The notes: a model not told the origin generated them from the letters alone. 64,000 nt of DNA from Collinsella aerofaciens (GCF_020181355.1 NZ_CP084004.1:1922001-1986000), one strand, 5' to 3'; positions 42,982 through 52,236 are shown, counted from the first letter of the stretch. Made by a program: numbers and translations.

Positions 42982-43789
42982 CTGCCCTCCCGTCCTCGAA
43001 GCGGCAGAACCAGGCGAGAAGGACGGCGGCGGCTGCCAGGGTGAGCACGAGGCCAGCGAGCGCAGTCGTGAGGAGAGGGCCCGCCGCGCGTGCGGCGTCG
43101 ATGAAGGCCTCCACCCCGAGCGACCCCAGGCGCGCGGGCCAGGCGAGCGGCACCCAGCTCAGGGGCGTCGCCAGGGCACCGGTGAGCTCGCCGGTCATGA
43201 GGCCGTGCGCAAGTCCGCCCACCGAGAAGAACGCGAGGAGCATCCCCGCCGCGCCGGCGCCGATGGCGGCGTTGCGGCCGAGGCGCAGGGCCACGCCGAG
43301 CCCCAGCGCGTAGAGGGGCAGGCTGCCCAGCACGATGCCCGCCCAGGCGGCCGCAAGCGGAGCGGGCCCGAGCGGCAGGCGCCCGGCGACGGCGAGCACG
43401 GCCCCGAACACGCCGAGCGCCACGGCCAGCGCGCCTGCGCCGAGCGCCGCAAGGGCGAGCAGCTTCGCCGCGACGGCGCGCCCGCGCGAGGGGACCGCCG
43501 TGAGGTTGGCGAGGCGCCCGGCAGCGCGCTCCTCGTCCACGGCGAGCCCGCAGACGATGGCGGACATGAGCGGCATGAGGGCGCCGAGGAACTGGGCGTA
43601 GGCGTCCGCGCCCAGCGCCGGGTCCCATCGGGTTACGGAGAAGTACTCGCCGCAGGCAAGACCGGCTGCCAGGCCGCAGACGAGATGCACCGCCGTGAGC
43701 GGGGAGCGCGCCAGGCGCAGGGCCTCGGAGAGCAGGGCCCGCGAGAGAGTCATGCGCGGCATCGGGTCGGAGAGTCGTGTCATGGCCAT
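42974..43789 (-). CDS. Lantibiotic-immunity type ABC permease (MutG-like)
   Basis: A 271-residue permease with about six membrane helices, rich in Ala, Leu and Gly. It carries the VDEERAAGRLANLTAVPSRG loop typical of the MutG/EpiG/NisG immunity permeases. Its ATG overlaps the stop of the preceding permease in TGATG, meaning translational coupling. With the other permease and the ATPase it should form a transporter that expels lantibiotics from the membrane. Confidence 0.8.
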   Translation of the reverse strand: MAMTRLSDPMPRMTLSRALLSEALRLARSPLTAVHLVCGLAAGLACGEYFSVTRWDPALGADAYAQFLGALMPLMSAIVCGLAVDEERAAGRLANLTAVPSRGRAVAAKLLALAALGAGALAVALGVFGAVLAVAGRLPLGPAPLAAAWAGIVLGSLPLYALGLGVALRLGRNAAIGAGAAGMLLAFFSVGGLAHGLMTGELTGALATPLSWVPLAWPARLGSLGVEAFIDAARAAGPLLTTALAGLVLTLAAAAVLLAWFCRFEDGRADA

Positions 43790-44559
43790 CACCTCTCCTC
43801 GGAGCGCGCGAACCAGGCCGCGCCCGCCGCCGTGAGCGCGGCGAACGCGAGCGCGCAGACCGCAAGGCCCGCCAGCGTGAGCATGCCGTCCGACGCGAGC
43901 GCCCCGCCGAGCGCCATGTCCGCCGCGAGTGGCTCGCCGCTCGGCAGCACGGGGATGAAGCTCGTGGGGATGACCATGTTCGCCGACGGCGGAAAGAGCT
44001 GCGGTAGCGGCACCAACGACCAGGCGAACCCACCTACGAGTTGCGCGGCGAGCGGGCAGAAGATGCCCGCGAGCATGCCGAGCCGCGCCGTGAGGAAGAG
44101 CCCTGCGGGGATCATCCACGCCGCGGTCACCGTGTTGACGAGCGCGCAGAGGAGCATCGTGAGCGTGCCCGCGGCCGTGAGGCCCTGCGAGGAGAACGCC
44201 GATCCCGCGAGGTAGATGCCGAAAACCACGAGGTTCGAGAGCGTGCAGAGCGCGAGGCACCAGAGCGCCTTGGCCCACCAGGCGCGCCCGAGCGGGAAGC
44301 CCAGGCCCAGAAGCCCCCGCATCCGCGTGCGAGCATCAGCCCGCGCGACGCACGCCACCACGAGCGAGAGGCACACGGGCAGGAAGAGCGCGTACCAGTA
44401 GTTCCATGCGCTGAAGATCTGCACGCCCCGGTAGGGCATCGCGCCGAGCAGCGGCATCGGCAGCGCCATGAGCACGGCCAGGCGAACCGGTGCCGCGTGG
44501 CGCGACTTCAGGGCCTCGGCGCGCAGGGCCGCGAGCAGGCCGCCTTTCTCACCCGTCAT
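43789..44559 (-). CDS. Lantibiotic-immunity type ABC permease (MutE-like)
   Basis: A 256-residue permease, about six helices. The N-terminus (LRAEALKSRHAAPVRLAVLM) and the loop ADARTRMRGLLGLGFPLGRA match the MutE/EpiE/NisE side of lantibiotic immunity transporters. It overlaps the ATPase gene by four bases. No lantibiotic precursor or modification enzyme gene is near, so this is probably a resistance system against peptides made by other bacteria, like CprABC. Confidence 0.82.
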   Translation of the reverse strand: MTGEKGGLLAALRAEALKSRHAAPVRLAVLMALPMPLLGAMPYRGVQIFSAWNYWYALFLPVCLSLVVACVARADARTRMRGLLGLGFPLGRAWWAKALWCLALCTLSNLVVFGIYLAGSAFSSQGLTAAGTLTMLLCALVNTVTAAWMIPAGLFLTARLGMLAGIFCPLAAQLVGGFAWSLVPLPQLFPPSANMVIPTSFIPVLPSGEPLAADMALGGALASDGMLTLAGLAVCALAFAALTAAGAAWFARSEER

Positions 44560-45284
44560 GCCGCCACCTCCCCGCGCGCTCGTCGCCCTTCCCGACAGAA
44601 GCTCATGAAGAGTTCCTCGAGGTCCTGCCCGGGACGAAGCGCATCCTCGTAGGCGAGGCGCCCCCCGCAGATGATGCCGATGGTGTCCGCCATCTGCTGC
44701 ACCTCGGAGAGGATGTGGCTCGAGACGATCACCGTCGTACCCGCCGCCGCGAAGCCGCGGATCTGGTCGCGCAGCTCCTCGATGCCGATGGGGTCGAGGC
44801 CGTTGGTGGGCTCGTCGAGCACGAGCAGGCGTGGCCGGGCGATCAGCGCCAGCGCGAGCCCCAGGCGCTGCCGCATGCCCATCGAGAAGCGCCCGGCGCG
44901 CTTCTTCCCGGTGTCCGCGAGGTCCACGGCGGCGAGCACCTCATCTATGCGGCTCTCGGAAAGGCCCAGCAGCGTGGTGCGCACGCGCAGGTTCTCGCGC
45001 GCGGTGAGGTTGGGGTAGAGCGGCGCCTCCTCGATGAGGCTGCCGATTGCGTAGAGGTCCTCGCGGCGCCAGGCGTGCCCGGCAAAGAGGATCTCCCCGG
45101 CCGTCGGCCGCAGCATCCCGCAGATCATCTTGAGCGTTGTCGACTTGCCGGCGCCGTTGGGACCGAGCAGCCCGTACACCTCGCCCTCGCGGATATGAAG
45201 GCTCACATCGGCCACGGCGTCCTGCGCCTGGTCGCCGCGGCCGAAGCGCTTGGTGAGCCCACGCGTCTCGAGCATGTAACCCAT
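44556..45284 (-). CDS. Lantibiotic-immunity type ABC ATPase (MutF-like)
   Basis: A 242-residue ABC ATPase: Walker [11 protein letters not shown]-loop near SLIEEAPLYPNLTARENL (the E-loop form with Glu in place of Gln is typical of the lantibiotic immunity group), signature FSMGMRQRLGLAL, Walker B LLVLDEPTNGLDP. It heads the minus-strand operon of two permeases, a small peptide and a two-component pair. The operon is visibly more GC-rich than its flanks, suggesting acquisition. Confidence 0.88.
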   Translation of the reverse strand: MGYMLETRGLTKRFGRGDQAQDAVADVSLHIREGEVYGLLGPNGAGKSTTLKMICGMLRPTAGEILFAGHAWRREDLYAIGSLIEEAPLYPNLTARENLRVRTTLLGLSESRIDEVLAAVDLADTGKKRAGRFSMGMRQRLGLALALIARPRLLVLDEPTNGLDPIGIEELRDQIRGFAAAGTTVIVSSHILSEVQQMADTIGIICGGRLAYEDALRPGQDLEELFMSFCREGRRARGEVAA

Positions 45285-45680
45285 GGGTTTATCCTTTCTC
45301 TTCCGGGAGCGCGGGCCGAGTCACCGTGCCCGCGCGCCTTACCTTTCGGGTTCACCATCCATGGTGGGGCGCGTTTCTAACGAAGCCATAACGGCCGTTG
45401 GGTTCTTTTGGCGCCAACCCTTCTCGACCCGCACATCATGATTAATTTGCTTAAGGCAACAACTTTCCCGATCGATGTAATCACCGAATCAAAACGTGTA
45501 CATCACCCTCCAAAACCGACATTTTTCGGCATGTTTGGAGGCTGATGTACACGAATGTGAAATCCACCGCCGCCCAAAAGCGCCTTCCTCATGTCTGGAC
45601 TCTCTATGCTTACGCTGGATAGACATCGCCGGAACGGGTATAGTAGCGAAAGTTTTGTCGTTAACCAGCGGGGGAGTCCT
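45285..45680. other. Divergent intergenic region with long inverted repeat
   Basis: No gene is seen. CGTGTACATCA plus CCTCCAAA (45495-45514) face TTTGGAGG plus TGATGTACACG (45534-45553), 19 paired bases with one mismatch around a 19-base loop. It lies between divergent genes, so it is not in an obvious terminator position. TATAGT at 45639-45644 may be the -10 of the gene starting at 45681. Confidence 0.6.
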
Positions 45681-46385
45681 GTGGGCATCAAAAAGAAGAT
45701 CAAAAAGGAGCTTATCGGCACTTCCGATTACCCGTCGAATAAGATCTTTACGATCTCCAATTTCATCACCTTTACGCGCCTGATCCTCACCCTGGTATTT
45801 CTGTACCTGTTTGTGACGGATAACAACCGCGTCATCGCCATCGTTATCTACGCCGTTGCCGCCTCCACCGACTGGATGGACGGTCAGATCGCTCGCATGA
45901 CTAAGACGGTCTCGTGGCTCGGCAAGGTCATGGATCCCATTTGTGACCGTGCGCTGCTGTTCACTGGCGTACTTGGGCTGGTGGTCCGCGGAGAGCTGCC
46001 CATCTGGGTCTGCGTGCTCATTATTGGCCGCGACATCTATCTGGGCATCGGCACGCTTATCGTGCGTCATTATCACCGTCGCCCCATCGATGTCGTCTTT
46101 CCCGGAAAGATTGCCACTGCACTGCTCATGACCGGCTTCTCGCTCATGCTGCTCGGGTTCCCCGTTATTGACGGCCTGCATCTTTTACCTTCAACCCTCA
46201 CGGCCTTCCCGGGCCTCAACGGAAGCTCGGTGCCCCTCGGCATCTTCTTTGTGTACGGCGGCGTGATCTTCTCCATGCTCACGGCTATCATCTATTCCAT
46301 TAAGGGCGGAGTGGCCATTAAACAGGCTCTCGCGCATCCCGAGGACGAGGACATCGACTTTCTGAACCCTGAAATCGAAGACTGA
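45681..46385 (+). CDS. CDP-alcohol phosphatidyltransferase (PgsA-like)
   Basis: A 234-residue membrane enzyme joining a CDP-lipid to an alcohol headgroup. The family signature is complete: STDWMDGQIARMTKTVSWLG followed by KVMDPICDR, matching D-x2-D-G-x2-A-R-x8-G-x3-D-x3-D. The remainder forms about five membrane helices. GTG at 45681 with GGGGGAG upstream is the best start. PgsA (glycerophosphate) is the likely role, but cardiolipin or inositol headgroup transfer cannot be excluded. Confidence 0.82.
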   Translation: MGIKKKIKKELIGTSDYPSNKIFTISNFITFTRLILTLVFLYLFVTDNNRVIAIVIYAVAASTDWMDGQIARMTKTVSWLGKVMDPICDRALLFTGVLGLVVRGELPIWVCVLIIGRDIYLGIGTLIVRHYHRRPIDVVFPGKIATALLMTGFSLMLLGFPVIDGLHLLPSTLTAFPGLNGSSVPLGIFFVYGGVIFSMLTAIIYSIKGGVAIKQALAHPEDEDIDFLNPEIED

Positions 46386-46451
46386 TTCGTTGGGGTATGA
46401 TTACGTACGGTTCATTATTTGCGGCACGTCCGCGATAAGTTAGGGGTTGTC

Positions 46452-46886
46452 ATGGACAACATGGTTAACAATATGCCTCAGAATGATAAGACTGCTGACG
46501 CTACCTGCGTATTCCGGGTGCCTTCAAGCGACGTCACCGTTCCCGACCTCATGGCCAACGTGCGCATCACCGCCCCCGTTCTGTCCATCGTCAAGGGTCC
46601 GCAAACTGGTGCCGCCTTTGAGCTCGAGGACGAGGTGACCACCATCGGCCGCGATCCTGCGAACGGCATATTCCTCAATGACATGACCGTTTCGCGCAGC
46701 CACGCGCGCATTATCCGCGAGGGTCTCGGCGCTCGCATCGAGGACCTGGGCTCGCTCAATGGCACCTGGGTCGACGGTGCCATCGTCAATGCAGCCCCGC
46801 TGCACGACGGTTCTTCCGTCCAGATCGGTACGTTTACGCTCATCTACCACGAGAGCACGCCGGAGCGCATCGAAACCGGTGAGTAG
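46452..46886 (+). CDS. FHA domain protein (GarA-like)
   Basis: A 144-residue protein whose C-terminal 95 residues form an FHA phosphothreonine-binding domain: TTIGRDPANGIFLND, VSRSHARI and LGSLNGTWVDG. The N-terminal part is flexible and contains TADATCVFRV, where a phosphorylatable Thr would be expected in GarA-type proteins. It begins 66 bp after the PgsA-like gene and is followed by a MerR regulator, the usual actinobacterial FHA-MerR pair. Confidence 0.85.
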   Translation: MDNMVNNMPQNDKTADATCVFRVPSSDVTVPDLMANVRITAPVLSIVKGPQTGAAFELEDEVTTIGRDPANGIFLNDMTVSRSHARIIREGLGARIEDLGSLNGTWVDGAIVNAAPLHDGSSVQIGTFTLIYHESTPERIETGE

Positions 46887-46889
46887 GGC

Positions 46890-47768
46890 ATGGCCGAACG
46901 CAACTATCTGAGTATCGGCCAAGTCGTCAACCTACTTCGAGGCGCATACCCCGATCTTTCGAACTCAAAAATTAGATTTCTAGAAGATGAGGGGCTCATT
47001 ACCCCTCATCGTACGCCTAAGGGATACCGTCAGTACTCTAAGGAGGACGTTGATCGCCTGGAGGTCATCCTGCACTTGCAGAAGACCCGCTACATGCCGC
47101 TCAACGTGATTAAGCAGCGCTTGGAAAACGCCACGGACCTGTCAACGCTCGCTTACGAGGTGGGCTTGCTGTCCGATGTTCCGCTCAAGACGGAGCCCAA
47201 GGAGACTAAGCAAAAGCTGCATCCCATCGAGACCATTCCCGATATGCTGGGCGTCGAGATTTCGTTTATCCGCTCGCTCGCCGAGAACGACCTCATTCGC
47301 ATCATCAAGAGTCCGCAGAATCGTGAGCTCGTCGATGGTCGCGATTTTCCAATCATCCGCTACTGCTCCGAGCTGTCACGCTTCCATATCGAGCCCCGCA
47401 ACCTGCGTCAGTACGTGTCTTCCGCCAACCGCGAGTCCTCAATGTTTGAGCAGGTGCTCGTGAGCATGCTCGGAATGGATACCTCCGATGACGAGCGCGA
47501 TGCCAAGCTCGAGCGTGCGTTTAAGAAGCTTCACGACCTGACGGAGGGCGTGCACACCGCGCTGCTCAAGAACCGCGTTTTTGAGTCGCTCAACGCCGTG
47601 GTCGAGGACGCCGACATCGATGCACTCGATGAGGAAATTGCTCGCTCCGAGTCCACCAAGGCCAAAAACGAAGAAACTACCGCGCCGGCTTCGAACGAGG
47701 ATTCTCTCGTAAAGCCGCTCAAGGTCGTCGCCCCTTCGCAATCCGGCACCGTCACCGCGGGAAAATAA
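46890..47768 (+). CDS. MerR-family regulator, FtsR-like
   Basis: A 292-residue regulator. The N-terminal winged helix reads YLSIGQVVNLLRGAYPDLSN, then ITPHRTPKGYRQYSKEDVDR, as in MerR proteins. A long C-terminal part with a second helical module and an acidic tail matches the long form encoded next to FHA genes in actinobacteria, of which FtsR controls cell-division genes. It starts 3 bp after the FHA gene. Confidence 0.8.
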   Translation: MAERNYLSIGQVVNLLRGAYPDLSNSKIRFLEDEGLITPHRTPKGYRQYSKEDVDRLEVILHLQKTRYMPLNVIKQRLENATDLSTLAYEVGLLSDVPLKTEPKETKQKLHPIETIPDMLGVEISFIRSLAENDLIRIIKSPQNRELVDGRDFPIIRYCSELSRFHIEPRNLRQYVSSANRESSMFEQVLVSMLGMDTSDDERDAKLERAFKKLHDLTEGVHTALLKNRVFESLNAVVEDADIDALDEEIARSESTKAKNEETTAPASNEDSLVKPLKVVAPSQSGTVTAGK

Positions 47769-47808
47769 CCGCTGCTGATATTTCGGCAACCCATTGAAAG
47801 GTCATGCA

Positions 47809-48339
47809 ATGTACGACTTCGAATCTCAAATCGTCGACATCCCCGACTATCCCGAGCCCGGAGTCATCTTCAAAGACATCACGCCGCTCTTTGGCAACCC
47901 CGAGGCGCTCAAAGCCATGACCGATGCCCTCGCCGAGCACTTTGCCGGCATGGGAATCACCAAGGTCGTGGGTCCCGAGGCTCGCGGCTTTATGGTGGGC
48001 GTTCCCGTGGCTGTCGCTCTGGGCGCCGGCTTTGTTCCCGCCCGTAAACCGGGCAAGCTGCCCCGCAAGACGGTGAGCCAGAGCTATGAGCTCGAATACG
48101 GCACCGACTCTATCGAGATCCATGCCGATGCCATTACCTCTAAAGATACCGTGTTGATTCTGGACGACTTGGTCGCGACGGGCGGAACCGTCGAGGCAAC
48201 AGGTAAACTTGTGCGAGATATGGGCGCAAAGCTTGTGGGCTACGGGTGTATCCTTGAGCTTGCGTTTCTCAACCCGCGCGAGAAGCTCACGCCGTCTGAT
48301 GACGATGTGGAGCTCTTTAGCCTGGTGACGGTAGACTAG
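47809..48339 (+). CDS. apt: Adenine phosphoribosyltransferase
   Basis: A 176-residue purine-salvage enzyme. IPDYPEPGVIFKDITPL is the typical N-terminal block, GPEARGFMVG the base-binding loop, and VLILDDLVATGGTVEAT the PRPP-binding motif. The ATG at 47809 follows GAAAGG; an earlier ATG at 47794 lacks a ribosome site. Confidence 0.95.
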   Translation: MYDFESQIVDIPDYPEPGVIFKDITPLFGNPEALKAMTDALAEHFAGMGITKVVGPEARGFMVGVPVAVALGAGFVPARKPGKLPRKTVSQSYELEYGTDSIEIHADAITSKDTVLILDDLVATGGTVEATGKLVRDMGAKLVGYGCILELAFLNPREKLTPSDDDVELFSLVTVD

Positions 48340-48371
48340 CCATTACCCTTAGTTACTGGAAAGGAAGCCAC

Positions 48372-49484
48372 ATGCGCACAGCAAACACGCACAAAAACAT
48401 GGCACGCTGCGCTGCTACGGCAACCCTCGCTTGTGTTTTGGGCTTGGGCCTCGCGGCTCCTGCCTACGCCGATACTGCATCCGACCTTGCCGCTGCTCGT
48501 ACGAAACTCGAGCAGATCGGCACCCAAACCCAGCAGATTTACGATGAGCTTGCCACGCAGACGCAGGCGCTCGATCAGACTGCCGGCGAGATCACGCAAA
48601 AGCAGCAGGAGATCGCCGATGGTCAGGCCAAGCTCTCGACCTATGTCGCCGGCGAGTACAAAACCGGCGGTCTGAGTCTCCTTCAGGTTCTGACGGGCGT
48701 CGACGATCTGGGCGACATGCTCAACCGTCTCTTCTACTACGGCAAGGTGTCCGACAAGCAGGCCCAGACCATTCAGGAGGTCAAGGACCTTAAGCAGCAG
48801 CTCACCGATAAGCAGACCGAGCAGGAGAAGAACGTCGCCGCGACGCAGAAGAAGGTCGACGAGCTCAATGCCCAGCAGGCTGAGGCCCAGAGTGTCGTGA
48901 ACTCCCTGGATTCACAGTTGCAGGCCGAGCTTGCTGCCGAGGCCGAGGCCAACGCCGCGCTGCAGGCTGGCATTAATGCTAGCACCGCCGAAAAGGCCAC
49001 GGTGAGCAACGACACCGCCGGTACGACCGAGAACACCAACAATGGCGGCCAGACCAACAATAACAACAACCAGGGCGGCAACACGCCGGCTCCCGCACCG
49101 AAGCCTGCCCCCACGCCCGCTCCGGCTCCCACGCCTTCAGCACCGAGTCAGTCTGTTGATGGTGGCTCCGTTGTTTCGCGCGCCTACAGCAAGCTCGGCT
49201 ATGCGTATTCTTGGGGCGGCATTGGACCGAACAGCTTTGACTGCTCCGGTTTTGTAAGCTATTGCCTCACGGGACGCTACTGCCGTCTGGGCACCACGGT
49301 CGACTTCATGGGTTGGACCCGTGTGTCCGATCCGCAACCCGGCGATGTTGTGGTTAACTCCTACCATACCGGCATTTATATCGGTAATGGTCAGATGATC
49401 CATGCTTCCGACTACAAAACGGGCGTCATCATCAGCTCCGTTGCCGCTGGCATGAACAACAATTACATTTTCGTGCGCTACTAA
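48372..49484 (+). CDS. Secreted NlpC/P60 peptidoglycan endopeptidase
   Basis: A 370-residue exported protein. A signal peptide (residues 1-33, cleavage near AYADTA) precedes a coiled coil (about 35-200) with TGGLSLLQVLTGVDDLGDML, then an Asn/Gly-rich and a Pro/Ala-rich linker, then an NlpC/P60 domain from about 255. The catalytic Cys is in FDCSGFVS and the His in YHTGIYIGNGQMIHAS. The layout is that of CwlO/RipA-type hydrolases that cut the peptide stem of peptidoglycan. A strong terminator follows. Confidence 0.9.
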   Translation: MRTANTHKNMARCAATATLACVLGLGLAAPAYADTASDLAAARTKLEQIGTQTQQIYDELATQTQALDQTAGEITQKQQEIADGQAKLSTYVAGEYKTGGLSLLQVLTGVDDLGDMLNRLFYYGKVSDKQAQTIQEVKDLKQQLTDKQTEQEKNVAATQKKVDELNAQQAEAQSVVNSLDSQLQAELAAEAEANAALQAGINASTAEKATVSNDTAGTTENTNNGGQTNNNNNQGGNTPAPAPKPAPTPAPAPTPSAPSQSVDGGSVVSRAYSKLGYAYSWGGIGPNSFDCSGFVSYCLTGRYCRLGTTVDFMGWTRVSDPQPGDVVVNSYHTGIYIGNGQMIHASDYKTGVIISSVAAGMNNNYIFVRY

Positions 49485-49507
49485 TTTCTTACTGCAGCGA
49501 ACGAACG

Positions 49508-49546
49508 TGGGCCTCGCGATCTTAAGTCACGAGGCCCATTCTTTTT
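49508..49546 (+). terminator. Terminator of the NlpC/P60 gene
   Basis: TGGGCCTCG pairs with CGAGGCCCA over a 13-base loop, followed by TTCTTTTT. Confidence 0.85.
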
Positions 49547-49572
49547 GCCCCTACCGTTTGCCTTAAGATCAG

Positions 49573-51193
49573 GGTTGATTTTCAATCTCAACGCAACAGC
49601 CTGAACGGGCCCCGCGTTTCCGCAGCTAGCGCAACGCGGAAATAGCCCCCGGCACCTGCTCGTCGCCTCGTTTCCGCAGGTGGAGAGGCTGTGGAGGCCG
49701 GTGCCCCCATGCCGCCGCCGCATGCTCCGCCAGCCCGCCGCGCAGCCGTTCCGGACTCAGCGCAACGGGCCCTCCGGCCCATGTCCCGGCCCGCCGCCTA
49801 TCCCGCCAGCGGCCCCTCGCCCCTCGCGGCCCTGGCCCTGTCGATGCAGCCGGGCGTGAGGTCGAGCTCGCCGGGCGCCAGCTCCTCTATCCCGAACGCG
49901 TCCATGAGGGCGGAGGCGTCCTCCCCGAGGGCCGCCCGCAGCACGCGCGCCGGCGTCAGGAACCCGAGCGCCCCCCTCGGCTCGGAGTTCACCTGCGACA
50001 TGAGCAGCGCGCAGTCCGCCGCCGTCAGCCGGTCGAACCTGGCCCCTGCGCCCTTGGGCAGCAGCTTCCTGATCTCCACGTGGTTCTTCTCGCACGCGCC
50101 CTTCTGCTGGCTCTGCCGGGGGTCGCAGTAGAAGAGCCTGGTCTCGCCGTCCCGCTCGCCGAACAGCGCCGCGATGGCGCCCTCGTCGGCGAACTCGCTC
50201 CCGTTGTCGGTGAGCACGGCGCCGAAGGCGCGCCTCGCGCCGTCCTCGCCGAGGACCCCGCGCAGGGAGGAGAGCGCCGCCAGGACCGAGGCGCACGTGC
50301 CGTCCGGCAGCGGCAGGGCCAGCTGGAAGCGGCTCGGGCGGTGCAGGAGCGTGAGGAGCCTGGCGGAGTCGCCCCTGGGGCCCTCGACGGTGTCCATCTC
50401 CCAGGCCGCGGCGCAGGCGTCCTCGCCGAGCGCGAGGAACGACGCGTGCGACCTGCGCGCCGAGTGGGACGTCGCCCTCTTCGGGGCCCGGCGCGACCTC
50501 GGCCTGTAGCCGACCTTGCGCCTGAGCTCCATGTTCGTCATGCCGTCGTAGCCGGCGTCCACCCACCTGTAGACGGTGGAGGCGCTGAGCCCGGGGGTCG
50601 TCGCCGCTATCTGCTGCGGGGAGAGCCCGCGCGCGAGCCCGTCCCTGATGGCCGCTAGCTTGGCGGCGGCGCCCTCCTCGGTCTCGTCGATCCCGGACCT
50701 GCTCGCCGAGAGCTCGGCGTCGGCCGCCTCCTGCGCCCTCCTGGCGCTGTAGAACACCCTGGGCCTCCTCGAGCAGCCGTAGCCCCTCCTGTGCGAGCAG
50801 CCGTTGCAGCACCTCGGCCACGCGGAGAGCCTGGGGCAGGCCCCCGACAGGTCCGCGGGCGCGGGCTCGCCGTAGCGCGAGCGCGGCGCGGTGACGTAGC
50901 GGTGCGCCGCCACCTCCCTGGTCACGGTCGACGGCGACCTGCCGAGCTCCGCGGCGATCTCGCGGGCGCTGCGGTTGCGGTCGAGCATCCTCTCGACCGT
51001 GTTCCTCTCGTGCCTCGTGAGCCTCCCGTACGACCTTCCGGACGGCTTGGGTCTGGACATGCCGGCCTCCCTCCATCGCGGGCCGGGGGATTCCGGCCCC
51101 TCTGGGGTTGCCTACCCGGATTCGCGCCTCAGGACTCAGCGCAACGCGTTGCGCTGAGTCCTGAGGCTGTTGCAATGAAAATGAGAATCAAGG
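49573..51193 (-). mobile_element. IS30-family insertion sequence, copy 3 (1621 bp)
   Basis: Same length, ends and orientation as copy 2. The 13-bp direct repeat GCCTTAAGATCAG flanks it at 49560-49572 and 51194-51206. The 42-bp palindrome lies at 51126-51167. It sits between the NlpC/P60 terminator and the operator of the degV gene, one base from the operator, without damaging either. Confidence 0.95.
49798..51060 (-). CDS. IS30-family transposase, copy 3
   Basis: A 420-residue translation identical to copies 1 and 2, with all catalytic acids. It reads toward the NlpC/P60 gene. Confidence 0.95.
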   Translation of the reverse strand: MSRPKPSGRSYGRLTRHERNTVERMLDRNRSAREIAAELGRSPSTVTREVAAHRYVTAPRSRYGEPAPADLSGACPRLSAWPRCCNGCSHRRGYGCSRRPRVFYSARRAQEAADAELSASRSGIDETEEGAAAKLAAIRDGLARGLSPQQIAATTPGLSASTVYRWVDAGYDGMTNMELRRKVGYRPRSRRAPKRATSHSARRSHASFLALGEDACAAAWEMDTVEGPRGDSARLLTLLHRPSRFQLALPLPDGTCASVLAALSSLRGVLGEDGARRAFGAVLTDNGSEFADEGAIAALFGERDGETRLFYCDPRQSQQKGACEKNHVEIRKLLPKGAGARFDRLTAADCALLMSQVNSEPRGALGFLTPARVLRAALGEDASALMDAFGIEELAPGELDLTPGCIDRARAARGEGPLAG

Positions 51194-51207
51194 GCCTTAA
51201 GATCAGT

Positions 51208-51240
51208 ACGGCTATCTAGTATTCAAAACTAGATAGCCGT
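51208..51240 (+). promoter_or_regulatory. Operator upstream of degV
   Basis: A perfect 13-bp inverted repeat, ACGGCTATCTAGT and ACTAGATAGCCGT, with a 7-base spacer. A TATAAT box follows at 51262-51267, placing the repeat over and just upstream of the -35 position. Half sites recur before the DUF1836 regulator gene at 52881-52895. Confidence 0.7.
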
Positions 51241-51296
51241 CCAATTGATGAGAAAGACGGCTATAATTGTTGAGGAACAAATAGAAAGGACCCTCA

Positions 51297-52163
51297 ATGA
51301 GCTGGGCGCTTATCTCCGATTCGAGCTGCAATCTTCGCGATTGGCAGCCAACCGCACCTCATACCACCTTTGCATTTGCACCCCTTAAGATCCGAGTGGG
51401 GGAGCGTGAATTCGTTGACGACCTCTCGCTCGATGTTCACGAGCTTAATGTTGCCATTCAATCGGAAGCCGGCGCATCATCGAGCGCCTGCCCAAGCGTA
51501 GGGGAGTGGGCTGAGCTCTTTAAGCTCGCTGACAAGACGATTTGCATGCCCATCTCCGATGGCGTCTCGGGAAGCTACAATGCCGCGGCCACCGCGCGTG
51601 ACATGGTGCTTGCCGAAGAGCCCAACCGTCAGATTCATTTGGTTAACTCGCGAGCCGCAGGTGGCAAAATGGATCTGATCTTCTTGCTGTTCGACCGCTA
51701 TCTTACGAGCAACCCGGATGCCTCCTTTGAGGACGCCTGCGCTTACTTCGATAGCTTGGAGCAGAACAGCAAGATCCTCTTTAGTTTGTGCAACTACGAA
51801 AACCTTGCGAAGGCCGGACGTATCCCTAAGGCGGCCGGCGTTATTGCTAACAAGCTCAATATCCGCATTTTGGGCACGGCGAGCGAAGCGGGCAAAATTG
51901 AACTCGTTGGGCACACCCGTGGCGAAAAGAAGATGCTTGGCAAGATTGTCGATACCATGGAGGCCGAAGGCTTTACCGGCGGTGAGGTCGTTATCGACCA
52001 TGTTGAGAATGAGGCGGGCGCCCAGGCACTTGCCAGCCGCATTGTGGAGCATTGGCCCGGCTCCAAGACGATTATCATGCCCTGTAACGGGCTAGATTCA
52101 TACTATGCCGAGATGCATGGGCTCATTATCGGCTACGGCATGGGCGTGGCTTCGGGCCAATAA
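51297..52163 (+). CDS. DegV family fatty-acid-binding protein
   Basis: A 288-residue DegV/FakB-type protein. It has the opening SDSSCNL, the lipid-carboxyl loop ASSSACPSVGEW, and PISDGVSGSYNAA, which form the fatty-acid site. Such proteins bind fatty acids and in Firmicutes present them to FakA kinase; no kinase gene is near. GAAAGG precedes the ATG. A conserved operator lies upstream and a DUF1836 regulator gene is convergent downstream. Confidence 0.85.
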   Translation: MSWALISDSSCNLRDWQPTAPHTTFAFAPLKIRVGEREFVDDLSLDVHELNVAIQSEAGASSSACPSVGEWAELFKLADKTICMPISDGVSGSYNAAATARDMVLAEEPNRQIHLVNSRAAGGKMDLIFLLFDRYLTSNPDASFEDACAYFDSLEQNSKILFSLCNYENLAKAGRIPKAAGVIANKLNIRILGTASEAGKIELVGHTRGEKKMLGKIVDTMEAEGFTGGEVVIDHVENEAGAQALASRIVEHWPGSKTIIMPCNGLDSYYAEMHGLIIGYGMGVASGQ

Positions 52164-52182
52164 AGTCCAACCAATCAAAAGC

Positions 52183-52224
52183 ACGGGCGGGACAAAGTGA
52201 CAGATGGCTCTTTGTCCCGCCCGT
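52183..52224. terminator. Bidirectional terminator between degV and DUF1836 gene
   Basis: ACGGGCGGGACAAAG pairs perfectly with CTTTGTCCCGCCCGT over a 12-base loop. It serves two convergent genes. Confidence 0.75.
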
Positions 52225-52236
52225 ACTATACGTCAA

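Noticed and set aside
40739-44215. Large + strand frames opposite the kinase, regulator and permease genes
   Set aside because: Antisense to six overlapping genes with clear family motifs; composition is Arg/Gly/Ala noise of very GC-rich DNA.
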